Positions 50,701-57,275 of a stretch of DNA of 64,000 bases are shown one piece after another; the stretch's first letter is position 1; each line of letters begins with the position of its first letter. Origin of the DNA: BMS3BBIN04 sp964552465 (GTDB lineage Bacteria; Electryoneota; Electryoneia; Electryoneales; Electryoneaceae); NCBI GenBank assembly GCA_964552465.1, contig CAZKGR010000009.1:1-64000 (forward strand), in the 5' to 3' direction. The notes beneath the pieces were generated by a model. That model was given only the letters and a program-made list of their open reading frames with translations. It was not told the origin of the DNA and ran no database searches. The translations under genes and the position numbers were made by a program.

Positions 50701-52203
50701 AAACGAGCCACCATCGGCACGTATCCAGGTTTCCGCGAAGCACTCGGCGAGGTGGAATGAACCAGTGATGCAAGCGTAGCTCTGGACGAATGGGTACACC
50801 GTGTTGACCAGAGCGTTGACGTTTGCCTGGCTGAATTGCGGACCGTCAGCCCAGCTATAGTTGGAACCGTGGCCGGAGTAAGTGCTGAGGTTGACACCGG
50901 CGTTGAATGAATCGGTGACATCCTGCGTTGTCGCCCCAAAGGTCACTTGGTACAGACGATCGGCGGTGAATCCGGCGGGCCACAGGTAGTTGTTCAGCAC
51001 GAAATTGTGCGTGCCTTCAGAGATCGTGTAGTTATCAACGGAGGCCATGAAGTTGGAATGCGTAACCCATGTGTCGCCAACCCACAAGACCTGTTCGTAG
51101 TTCAAGGTCTTGTCAATGACGTTTTGCAGGTCCGTCAGGTTGGCAATTGCGAAACGGCCAATGCCAGCATCCGGCATGTAGTCCGCACCTTCCAACTGAA
51201 CGTAATTGAGGTCAGTGTTTGGACTGCCCGTACCCTGCCCCACCCAGTATGGGATGTCGCCTGTGTCACCGAGTAACAGAACAAATGATGGCGGCACATC
51301 ACCGAAATCGTACTCGTTTTGCAAATACGTTTTGATGGCGGTGTTGCTGGTTCCAATGTCGCTGGTCAGCGCTACGGTCACTTCCCAACCCTGCGCTTTC
51401 TTCCACGCGATGTACGGTTCCATCGCAGTCAGATAAGTCGCGTTGTTGGGCGCGATGATGAAATATCCTAGCGACTGCGGCAGTTCGTCAATCTCACGGC
51501 CCGGATCGTTGATCACAGCTTCCTGGATCAGATTGATCGTGCGCGGATCATGGTAGCGGGCAGCCTTCTGTGCGGTCAGTGCCGTGTTCCCGCCAGCAAA
51601 GTCGAGCTGGATATTCAGACCCTGCGCGATGCGAACCGTACCAGCGACCGGATTGTATTGAACCGGACGTACGGTTACCAGCGCCATTTGCTGACCGCGG
51701 ACGACGATGTAATCCTCAACCTCGACAGTCGGAAGGTCACCATAGCTGTTCACTTGATAAGCGCTCGCGTTCTTTGTAAACGGAACGGTCGCACCCTCGA
51801 TCTTTTCCAGAGGCGGCTGCACCGGCATCAGGGCGGCTTCGCCTGTCAGATCGAAGAGAATGTGTTCGGTCCAATTGGCAGTAGTCACGCTCGCTAGAAC
51901 AGTCGCGCCGTACGGGATTGCCACCAGCATACGGCGTACTGGTAATTGCGGATTGCCGATTGCGCCTTCGATACCAGCATCTGGCCAACTAAGGAGGGCG
52001 TGTCCGACTGCATCGCCTCCGACTGATTCGGAGTGAATGCCCGTGGCTTCGAGACTCAAGGAGAGACCGTTGGCGGTCTCATCCAACACATTAACCTGCA
52101 ACGGTTGAGCGGTAACGTCCGGTTGAAGCGGCAGCAGATCTGCAGCGATGCCAGTTGCTGCGAAAAGTAGCGTCAAGACAACCGTCAATGTCATCCTTTT
52201 CAT
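47734..52203 (-). CDS. Gingipain-family (peptidase C25) T9SS-exported protease
   Basis: From the ATG at 52203 (GGGG seven bases upstream; TTG at 52215 is an alternative) the product is 1489 residues with a signal peptide (TLLFAATGIAADL). A gingipain propeptide-like region (about 30-235) is followed by the C25 catalytic domain (about 245-590) with catalytic His445 in TYSGHGS and Cys478 in SYACITGSF. Ig-like gingipain C-terminal domains, CARDB-like beta domains, a nidogen/SO-type domain (LPFSFTYYGQTYTGLTIDSNG), a fibronectin-like part, the recurring ~100-residue domain (LTITPISNVIMPGGG to SFTFTKF) and a sorting domain (YPNPFNAMV, VLGQQVIAR, VHHQKLMLLK) follow. It may also be the sortase-type relative of PorU, but the sorting domain argues for cargo. 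Confidence 0.9.
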   Translation of the reverse strand: MKRMTLTVVLTLLFAATGIAADLLPLQPDVTAQPLQVNVLDETANGLSLSLEATGIHSESVGGDAVGHALLSWPDAGIEGAIGNPQLPVRRMLVAIPYGATVLASVTTANWTEHILFDLTGEAALMPVQPPLEKIEGATVPFTKNASAYQVNSYGDLPTVEVEDYIVVRGQQMALVTVRPVQYNPVAGTVRIAQGLNIQLDFAGGNTALTAQKAARYHDPRTINLIQEAVINDPGREIDELPQSLGYFIIAPNNATYLTAMEPYIAWKKAQGWEVTVALTSDIGTSNTAIKTYLQNEYDFGDVPPSFVLLLGDTGDIPYWVGQGTGSPNTDLNYVQLEGADYMPDAGIGRFAIANLTDLQNVIDKTLNYEQVLWVGDTWVTHSNFMASVDNYTISEGTHNFVLNNYLWPAGFTADRLYQVTFGATTQDVTDSFNAGVNLSTYSGHGSNYSWADGPQFSQANVNALVNTVYPFVQSYACITGSFHLAECFAETWIRADGGSFAFMGSSVNSYWTEDDVMEKKVFEAFFDNQTPGDPYDITWINGMVDYSKLKLYEQWGNTGTVRRYCEMYNIMGDGSVDLWTTVPQTVTVNHPAAFFLGMTEITVSVPDVPNWARVCVESSAEPSVIASGYTDDTGSITLILPVAPTLPGTLNITVTGHNIDPYEAAIPLTASEGAYVVFESVTVNDAAGWNPNGQLDYDETALLSVTVQNVGVEPTFDPTAVSMTDVVDMVTFSDEYEAYPSIPAGGSVTIPDGFALSVDQNVADAAVASVPVFIADSWDFWESIMPLTLNAPTPEVTDIAFSGDPNGNNWLDPGENAWITVTLTNNGSSPIVNGAALLHSNEDPYVFITTDNVEIFALLNPGESVEMGWGIFASPTCPQEYNMSLMLDLDADHGIMTSIDVPMTVGDMLFLPTGPDAYGYLAYDPFDGVNAIPYNWIEISPNEGGPGTSAGITGDDQSVHLTLPFSFTYYGQTYTGLTIDSNGWIALGASAQGSDYSNTTIPNADGPSAMIAPYWEDLNPSRVGCDGIYTWYDATNHRYIVEWSHIDQYTPSGNYETFEVILYDPAHHPTLTGDGIIQFQYLDITAEVGSNGTIGIENPTETDGVLYVFDDAYDIHASAITDGFSITIATDMTEPLPAPTNLTYTHAGDGVVTLDWAFAGRYTFEQLTEPAPVHLGDKPDVMREDDQIQLQDWLENGIPTNELDEFLNFIVYRDNIEIGTPVVTTYVDNLVENGEFVYYVTAQHDEGESLPSNSVTVTYDPALTLTITPISNVIMPGGGNVTYSAHLVSTLPDPVPNMNYWTMVTIPNGNQLGPVFTYTFDLPAFGDMFVPLVAQNVPGAAPAGLYLHECFVGFLPNTIQAMDSFTFTKFGGNVDSKIDLSEWTCSGFNFEEKVVAVSDPLPESFEVGRAYPNPFNAMVNIPFALPNAGEVKLALYNVLGQQVIARTITSDAGYQTFTVDGSSLSSGVYLLSVQGFDSVHHQKLMLLK

Positions 52204-52522
52204 GGTTTTCCCCAACAGTTAGGTACCTTTTTTCCCGATTACAGAATTTCAAAATGCGTGTGCGATCTCGAAACCCTAAATCTTCCGAATCTTAAAAGGT
52301 AGGGATCTCAATGCGCAGATGCTACTGCACACGAGGATCGACATGTAGTGTTTCAATCGCGTAATACGCTTGAGGAGACTGAGTTAGTCTCCCCTACCTC
52401 ATTGATTTCTGGAGTAGAACTCCGTTTTCTAAGATTTTTGTAATTCTCTTGTTTTTATTGTTCGCGATTCGCAAGGGAGAGCTGGTGGGGACCAGTTCGG
52501 GCTTTTTACGGGGAAGAGACAG
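52204..52522. other. Gene-free 319-bp divergent gap
   Basis: Between the protease gene start and the first small membrane-protein gene. It is AT-rich around 52400-52460. A small stem CTGGTggggACCAG is at 52481-52494, followed by CTTTTT at 52501. No gene is seen. Confidence 0.45.
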
Positions 52523-52648
52523 ATGGATATGCTAGGTGATGTCGTTGTTTGGGTCATTGCAGGGATAGGAGTCATTGGCGGTATTGGTTTGGCGACATGG
52601 AATTTGAAACGCCACTCGCGAGAACGTGCTGATGTACCTCTACCGTAA
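52523..52648 (+). CDS. Small membrane protein 1 (41 residues)
   Basis: A 41-residue frame (MDMLGDVVVWVIAGIG, then VIGGIGLATWNLKRHSRERADVPLP) starting 9-13 bases after GGGGAAGAG. It is one hydrophobic helix with a glycine-zipper pattern (G-V-I-G-G-I-G-L), followed by a basic tail. It is too short for usual gene callers. Its partner at 52955 has the same design, which supports both being real. Function unknown; comparable single-helix proteins include toxins of type I systems and small regulators of membrane enzymes. Confidence 0.5.
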   Translation: MDMLGDVVVWVIAGIGVIGGIGLATWNLKRHSRERADVPLP

Positions 52649-52811
52649 ACCTCAGCCTGCTAACTGACTGCTTATAACGATTGTGCCTGGTGCAAGCAAA
52701 CAACTTTCGCCGGGCGTTCCTGTCATGGGGAATTGACGCCGGGTGTGACGGATGTCCGGCGACGAGAGTGGGAATATGCTGAATGTGGGGATCTTCGGAT
52801 CTGCTGAAACT

Positions 52812-52881
52812 GTCACGGTTCGCTCCAGGCAGGCGCAAGAATTCAGCCTGGTGACGTGGATCACAGCGTGATCAGCGTCAC
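52812..52881 (+). ncRNA. Candidate structured leader with alternative hairpins
   Basis: GTCAC (52812-52816) and CCAGGC (52825-52830) can pair with GCCTGG (52846-52851) and GTGAC (52851-52855). The same GTGACG can pair instead with CGTCAC (52876-52881), enclosing GATCACagcGTGATC. The two folds exclude each other. The element lies 73 bases before the second small membrane-protein gene. It could be an attenuator, a protein-binding operator, or chance. It does not match a riboswitch class that I recognise. Confidence 0.4.
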
Positions 52882-52954
52882 GGCATTACAAAATCGTTCG
52901 AAGTATTCTGTCTTGTGATTGTTGCAAGATGAAACGTGTTGGCAGGAGGATGGC

Positions 52955-53086
52955 ATGAACGCGATGGTGACTTTTCTCATGGCTGCACTTGTCGGTGGCA
53001 GTGTAATCAGCGGAATCCTTGTCGAGTTGAATCTTCAACGGAAATGGCGTCGTGAGCAGCGCAAGTTAGACGGCCTTCAGGGATAG
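52955..53086 (+). CDS. Small membrane protein 2 (43 residues)
   Basis: A 43-residue frame (MNAMVTFLMAALVGGSVISG, then ILVELNLQRKWRREQRKLDGLQG) with a very strong AGGAGG site six bases before the ATG. One hydrophobic helix with small residues (GGSVISG) is followed by a strongly basic tail (QRKWRREQRK). It resembles the protein at 52523 in architecture, not in detailed sequence. A strong terminator follows at 53189. Both genes lie alone on the plus strand in a 1.2-kb region otherwise flanked by minus-strand genes. Confidence 0.62.
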   Translation: MNAMVTFLMAALVGGSVISGILVELNLQRKWRREQRKLDGLQG

Positions 53087-53188
53087 GGATTACTCTCATG
53101 CTGCGTGATAAACCTCTTGCACCTTTGATCTACTCATAACGCGATGTCAGGTATCTGTTCCGATACCGTGATATCAGTATTCTACGAC

Positions 53189-53227
53189 AAAACCGCCTGG
53201 CGCGATGCGCTGGGCGGTTTAGTTTTG
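53189..53227 (+). terminator. Rho-independent terminator of the small-protein locus
   Basis: AAACCGCC-tg-GCGC-gat-GCGC-tg-GGCGGTTT followed by AGTTTT; two stacked perfect stems. Confidence 0.88.
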
Positions 53228-53365
53228 ATGCGAGTCTGAAGGCCAGGCAACCCCGCGGCACAGGACTGTCTCGCGGACCGCTGCTTCCTCTCGGACCTGA
53301 CGGAGTTGGGCAAGGAGCCCTTGCACGGGACCCGGCCTTCGCACTCGCATGACAAATCGCTTGTG

Positions 53366-53392
53366 AACAGAAAACCCGCCAGCGGACGGGCT
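53366..53392 (-). terminator. Terminator after tRNA-Ala
   Basis: On the minus strand CCCGTCCGCTGGCGGG is followed by TTTTCTGTT, starting 11 bases past the tRNA 3' end. Confidence 0.7.
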
Positions 53393-53402
53393 CACCATTT
53401 TG

Positions 53403-53475
53403 TGGAGCTGAGCGGGATCGAACCGCTGACCTATGCGTTGCGAACGCATCGCTCTCCCAACTGAGCTACAGCCCC
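53403..53475 (-). tRNA. tRNA-Ala (anticodon CGC)
   Basis: On the minus strand GGGGCTG pairs with CAGCTCC (one G-U), the D arm is GCTCAGTTGGGAGAGC, the anticodon stem ATGCG/CGCAT encloses TTCGCAA (anticodon CGC, reads GCG), and the T arm is GCGGTTCGATCCCGC. The discriminator is A. CCA is not encoded (CAAA follows). It is a normal 73-base cloverleaf with the bacterial alanine acceptor, although the usual G3-U70 identity pair is what is seen here as the single wobble. It lies 2.6 kb from the phage-like module and shows no sign of a duplicated 3' end. Confidence 0.95.
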
Positions 53476-53576
53476 GTCGCTTGTTGTTGCTTCTTTTCCA
53501 GCGGCCCTAAAAGTAGGCTCCCGAAAATTGCGAGTCAAGCGGTCTCAGTTGGTATCCTCCATCCGAAAAATGGCAC

Positions 53577-54158
53577 TCAGTCGGCGGTAATACGTTCCCG
53601 TTCAACTAAGATTTCTCGAATGTCCGGAATCAGTTCTGCGAAGCGTTCGAATCGATGGCCACCATCCTCAAACCAGCGCATTGTAGCAGCTTCAGGATAT
53701 TCGTCCGGTATCATAGAATGGTCGAGCTCCTCGTCATCGCGGGCGAGGAAAAAATGAACCAGCGTTCCTGGCGCACATCCTGATTGCATTGCCAATACTT
53801 TTAGATTTTCCACATGCTGTTTACTCCATTCAAACATGTCTCCGTCGGTGTCGAACCGTTCAACAATGCCGACGTAATCATCCAGTCCGAGCCACGGCTC
53901 CATCGCCGGGTTGATGATCACTGCTGGCACGTCGAACAGGGAGGCAGCGTGGTACGCGTAAAACGCGCCCAAGCTGGTGCCGATTATTACATGTGGCTCT
54001 TCAGATTCCTGAAGCAATTTACCGACAAACTCCATGCAATCAATTGGATCTACAGGCAACGTTGGCGACTGCACATCCATATCTGGAAATGCTTCCCTGA
54101 GGATCTCCCATTTTCCACCCTCGCCGGTGGAAGCAAATCCATGCAAGTAGAGAATCAT
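53577..54158 (-). CDS. YqiA/UPF0227-like alpha/beta-hydrolase
   Basis: The ATG at 54158 (AGGT upstream) opens MILYLHGFASTGEGGKW, the characteristic start of the YqiA/YcfP esterase group; the open frame upstream adds 19 unlikely residues. The nucleophile elbow is GTSLGA near residues 60-65, the acid is probably in FLARDDEELDH, and the catalytic His is in EDGGHRF near residue 167. At 193 residues the length fits. It is a cytoplasmic esterase of unknown substrate. It stands alone, divergent from the TetR gene. Confidence 0.82.
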   Translation of the reverse strand: MILYLHGFASTGEGGKWEILREAFPDMDVQSPTLPVDPIDCMEFVGKLLQESEEPHVIIGTSLGAFYAYHAASLFDVPAVIINPAMEPWLGLDDYVGIVERFDTDGDMFEWSKQHVENLKVLAMQSGCAPGTLVHFFLARDDEELDHSMIPDEYPEAATMRWFEDGGHRFERFAELIPDIREILVERERITAD

Positions 54159-54564
54159 GTTTACCTGGCTTTTATGTGGTTGTTGGTCTTGTGCAACGAT
54201 TTTGCAAAACGTCATGAGTTATTTAAAAATTACGCCTGTATTTATATAACGCAACCCATTATCGCCTCCCAATTGCAAGAGTAGTGTGTGTAATTTTACC
54301 TCCACGCGCCATACGAAGTCTTTGAGAAACGGTCTTTTCCTTCAGTTAGGACAATACGAGCGGTGTTTATACAGTTGTTTGAAACAAATATACAAACGTA
54401 CGCCTCAAACGCTTGTTAAGTATTTTTCCACTGCTGATGAGGAAAAGCGAAGTGGTCGGATCACTGATGGCGTCTCACATTTTTCAAGTAGGTGATGAAA
54501 TGGACTTGATTATTCGCGCAAAAGCGTAGATTTTATACAACCGTTTAAAACATGGTGATTTTCA
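54159..54564. promoter_or_regulatory. Divergent AT-rich regulatory gap with palindrome TTGTTTGAAACAA
   Basis: The 406-base gap separates a YqiA-like gene from a TetR regulator gene. It holds no gene that I can support. A palindrome TTGTTT-g-AAACAA lies at 54375-54387, and related half-sites occur nearby (ACAAACG at 54392, CAACCGTTTAAAAC at 54539). TetR regulators often bind such sites in front of their own gene, so this is a candidate operator. That is inference. Confidence 0.4.
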
Positions 54565-55170
54565 ATGAGTGAAAACGAACACGCTGAGCAGAAAATTCTT
54601 TCGGCCACCCTTGAGTGTATCAACGAAGTCGGGATACATGAGGTGACCGTGCGTCAAATCGCTGAACGTGCCGACGTGAATGTCGCAGCGATCAACTACT
54701 ATTTCCGCTCAAAAGACCGTCTCTTCGAAGCGGCAATGGAGCAGGCAATGCACAATGTTTTCGATGAGTGGATGGGTATTATCCGCGACCGGGGTCGATC
54801 GATTCGCGCTCGGTTAAAGGATATTTTACATGGAGTAGTGCGGGACGTGGACCTGAACCCTGGGATTACACGTGCGCAAGTTGATGGTCCGTCTGTTGAA
54901 GAAGAGCATGAAAAACTCGGAGCTTCCTGGACCCGCCGCTTCATTGCACTGATGTCGGCAGAGACGCAGGCCGCGTTACCGAGTGTCTCGTCCGTTGTGA
55001 TCCAGGCGGCCCTGGTGGAAATGTATGCGACAGCCACATTTGTCCCAATGGCGACGGGAATGTTCGCAACGGTTTTACCTTTTGATTTACAGGAAGATGA
55101 TGGCCGAAACGCGTTTGTTGATCACCTCCTCGACACCTTTTTCCGGACATTGGGGGATAAACGGACGTGA
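54565..55170 (+). CDS. TetR/AcrR-family transcription regulator
   Basis: The 201-residue protein has the TetR helix-turn-helix at residues 8-54: ILSATLECINEVGIHEVTVRQIAERADVN in segments, then AAINYYFRSKDRLFEAAM. The C-terminal ligand-binding half (about 60-200) is poorly conserved, as usual, so no ligand can be named. Its stop codon lies 16 bases before the arylamine N-acetyltransferase, suggesting that the pair is an operon and that the enzyme may be under its control. Confidence 0.88.
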   Translation: MSENEHAEQKILSATLECINEVGIHEVTVRQIAERADVNVAAINYYFRSKDRLFEAAMEQAMHNVFDEWMGIIRDRGRSIRARLKDILHGVVRDVDLNPGITRAQVDGPSVEEEHEKLGASWTRRFIALMSAETQAALPSVSSVVIQAALVEMYATATFVPMATGMFATVLPFDLQEDDGRNAFVDHLLDTFFRTLGDKRT

Positions 55171-55186
55171 TGCCTGGTTTGTCAAA

Positions 55187-55999
55187 ATGAGTCCCGATCA
55201 AGTAATCCGGTACTTGCATTTGCTCGGTGTTGAATCCCATGAGCCGAGCCTTGAGGGTCTACACGATCTCGTTCGGGCGCAAATGACGCATGTACCGTTC
55301 GAGAACATCTCCAAGCTGCTTTACCTGCAACGTGATGGTATCCGCAATATTCCCAGTCTTGAAAACTACCTGAACGGCATTGAACAATTCAATTTCGGTG
55401 GGACCTGCTATTCCAACAACTCTTTCTTCCAGCAGTTATTGGTCGGTCTGGGGTACGATGCAAGATTGTGCGGCGCGGACATGAACAATCCCGATGTCCA
55501 CTTGGTAATCAGGGTGTTGCTCGATAGCCGTGAGTATCTGATTGATGTCGGGTACGCCGCGCCATTTGACATTCCCCTCCCCCGAGATCTTCATGAGGAT
55601 TATGTGATTCGTTCCGGGGAAGATCGTTATGTGCTCAAGCCGCAGGATAGTGGAGGTCGATCACGTCTGGAGATGTATCATGATGGGGTACTTAAGCACG
55701 GATACATTGCCAAGCCCGAGGCGCGATCCATTACTGAATTTTCTGATGTCATCCTCGACTCGTTTCGTTACGACTCGACGTTCATGAATTCAATCCTACT
55801 CACTCGATTTCTCGAAGATCGATTCATAATAATTCACAACCTGACCCTTACAAAAACGTGTGGCGAAGTGTATGAACAACGGGTTCTGGCGGATCGTGAT
55901 GAACTGACTCAAGCTGTTGACGAGTTGTTCGGTATCCCGGCACACATCACGGCAGGTGTGGTTCAAAAACTTGGATCATTCGGGGATGCGTGGGAATGA
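55187..55999 (+). CDS. nat: Arylamine N-acetyltransferase
   Basis: The 270-residue cytoplasmic enzyme transfers acetyl from acetyl-CoA to arylamines and hydrazines. The catalytic triad is present: Cys74 (FGGTCYSNN), His105 (DVHLVIRV) and Asp120 (YLIDVGYAAPF). The family N-terminus (VIRYLHLLGV) and the PFENISKLL segment at 37-45 also fit. The motif before the Cys reads FNFGGTC where most NATs have RGGxC. ATG at 55187 is chosen because it gives the normal family start; the frame is open 54 residues earlier inside the TetR gene. The enzyme is co-oriented with the TetR gene, 16 bases away. Confidence 0.88.
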   Translation: MSPDQVIRYLHLLGVESHEPSLEGLHDLVRAQMTHVPFENISKLLYLQRDGIRNIPSLENYLNGIEQFNFGGTCYSNNSFFQQLLVGLGYDARLCGADMNNPDVHLVIRVLLDSREYLIDVGYAAPFDIPLPRDLHEDYVIRSGEDRYVLKPQDSGGRSRLEMYHDGVLKHGYIAKPEARSITEFSDVILDSFRYDSTFMNSILLTRFLEDRFIIIHNLTLTKTCGEVYEQRVLADRDELTQAVDELFGIPAHITAGVVQKLGSFGDAWE

Positions 56000-56018
56000 C
56001 AGAACAGATCTGACAACA

Positions 56019-56303
56019 TCAACCTCGAGATCCTTCACTGCGTTCCGGAGGACCTTGATCTATGACTTGATAGTTCGTGCCAGGCCGCTGCCGAAGCGCT
56101 TCTTCCATCCGGGTGACGGACATACGGATGTCTTCGAGGCGACTGCGGAGATCGTCAGTGAACACGTGCAGCTCGGCACGGTCTGTTTTGGTGTCATCAA
56201 GGTGACGGATCTCATTGCGCACACGTGCATAGGATAAAGCAAGCGTGACCAGTAAGGTTGCGAACCATACCAGGTCGCGGATGGTTAAGCTGAGTTCGGT
56301 CAT
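56019..56303 (-). CDS. Small membrane protein with coiled coil, phage-module end
   Basis: A 94-residue frame: a short N-terminal segment, one transmembrane helix (about residues 8-27, IRDLVWFATLLVTLALSYA), then a charged coiled coil (RVRNEIRHLDDTKTDRAELHVF...RLEDIRMSVTRMEEAL). The layout is common for phage lysis-related or tail-adjacent small proteins such as holin or spanin components, but sequence alone does not decide. It lies downstream of the protease gene, separated by a repeat-filled gap. Confidence 0.6.
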   Translation of the reverse strand: MTELSLTIRDLVWFATLLVTLALSYARVRNEIRHLDDTKTDRAELHVFTDDLRSRLEDIRMSVTRMEEALRQRPGTNYQVIDQGPPERSEGSRG

Positions 56304-56341
56304 CTATTAATCTCCCATGAAACCCTGGCAAACGCACGGTG

Positions 56342-56386
56342 TCCCTGCGGGCTTGTCCGCCTGAGGCGGGCTTCGCCAGCAGGGAT
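56342..56386. repeat. Family D compound hairpin (inverted copy)
   Basis: GTCCCTGCGGGCTTGTCCGCC, then GAGGCGGGCTTCGCCAGCAGGGAT, matches the reverse of 2650-2692. It lies between two phage-module genes. Confidence 0.7.
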
Positions 56387-56410
56387 TACCATTTCTGGAG
56401 CAATTGATTT

Positions 56411-56441
56411 ATCCCGACTTGCGAGCAAGTTGGGGCAAACA
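56411..56441. repeat. Family C hairpin
   Basis: ATCCCGACTTGcgAGCAAGTTGGGGCAAAC, related to 14874-14906 and 25762-25796. It lies eight bases from the stop codon of the protease-like gene. Confidence 0.7.
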
Positions 56442-56448
56442 CGAATCG

Positions 56449-57225
56449 TTACTCTTGCTTCTGCAATGGGCGGAGGATTGCAAGGTAGCGGCGTCCACGG
56501 TGCTTCAATCTCAGTGTGGGACCAGCCTCGTCTGGATCCGGCGATGGCGAAATGCCGTTAATCGCAGTTGTCAGCTCAAGATCATCAGTGTCTGACTCGC
56601 CACCTGACGTCTCCCCTTCCCCATCCCTGACATTCGCAGGCAGTTCGAAACCGGTTCCTGTAGCCGCTCCGCGATAGACCAATGATCCTTCGGTGACGCG
56701 TTCGATCCCATCATAGTAGAAGAAACAGAGTTCGTTGTCGTAGTTACGTCCCGGCCAATGCGAGCATCCCCGTATGTCCCTACCGCAGATGCTGCATGTT
56801 GGTGTGCTATATGTGAAGGCAATGGACGCCTCGCTGTACACACCAGAATCGATCATCACCCGCAAATCTTCCGCGCCGGAGTGGGCTCGCGGCCAATAGA
56901 ATTGCGGCACGACCCAAGTGATTCCATCTCGTTGTTCGACGGTTCCACCGAAGAAGCGGGCGACTCCGAGCGTGCGTTTGTCATGCCCGATCAGAACCGG
57001 CGCGCCTTGGACCAGTTCGAGTAAGCGTGATATGTCCTCGTTGCGGAAACGACCGAAACGTGAATCGACAGCGTCGCTGGCTAATCGGCAACGGCGGACA
57101 CGGATGTCATCGGCTTTGAGTTCGACGAGCGGCGGGTTTGGAAGGGCATGAATGGCGGACAAATCAGCGGAGCCGGGTGTGACCGGGTCACGCATCAGGC
57201 GACCACTCAGATGTTGGGTAAGCAT
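56449..57225 (-). CDS. Putative phage head maturation protease
   Basis: The 258-residue product starts at ATG 57225 (GGGG upstream). The middle resembles the prohead-protease-type proteins next to portal genes: PVLIGHDKRTLGVARFFGG, then WVVPQFYWPRAHSGAEDLRVMIDSGVYSEASIAFTYS in pieces, where His near 100 and Ser near 150 could be catalytic. A CSICGRDIRGCSHWPG motif looks like a zinc knuckle often found in these proteins. The C-terminal acidic tail is a possible scaffold remnant. Position directly after the portal supports the role. Confidence 0.65.
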   Translation of the reverse strand: MLTQHLSGRLMRDPVTPGSADLSAIHALPNPPLVELKADDIRVRRCRLASDAVDSRFGRFRNEDISRLLELVQGAPVLIGHDKRTLGVARFFGGTVEQRDGITWVVPQFYWPRAHSGAEDLRVMIDSGVYSEASIAFTYSTPTCSICGRDIRGCSHWPGRNYDNELCFFYYDGIERVTEGSLVYRGAATGTGFELPANVRDGEGETSGGESDTDDLELTTAINGISPSPDPDEAGPTLRLKHRGRRYLAILRPLQKQE

Positions 57226-57237
57226 GGTATACCCCAG

Positions 57238-57275
57238 TTGTGAGTTGTGAGTTATGAGGTGTGAGGACTCAGGAC
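57238..57275. repeat. Tandem heptamer tract (TTGTGAG/GACTCAG type)
   Basis: TTGTGAG, TTGTGAG, TTATGAG, GTGTGAG, GACTCAG, then GACTT. The portal gene stop codon (57269-57271) lies within the last unit. Confidence 0.8.

Noticed and set aside
52649..52940. Region between the small genes as a c-di-GMP or cobalamin riboswitch
   Set aside because: The conserved cores of those classes (GEMM tetraloop-receptor motif, B12 box) are not present; only generic alternative stems are seen.
53403..53475. tRNA-Ala as attachment site of the phage module
   Set aside because: The 3' end of the tRNA is not duplicated at the edge of the module, no integrase is visible, and ordinary host genes lie between them.
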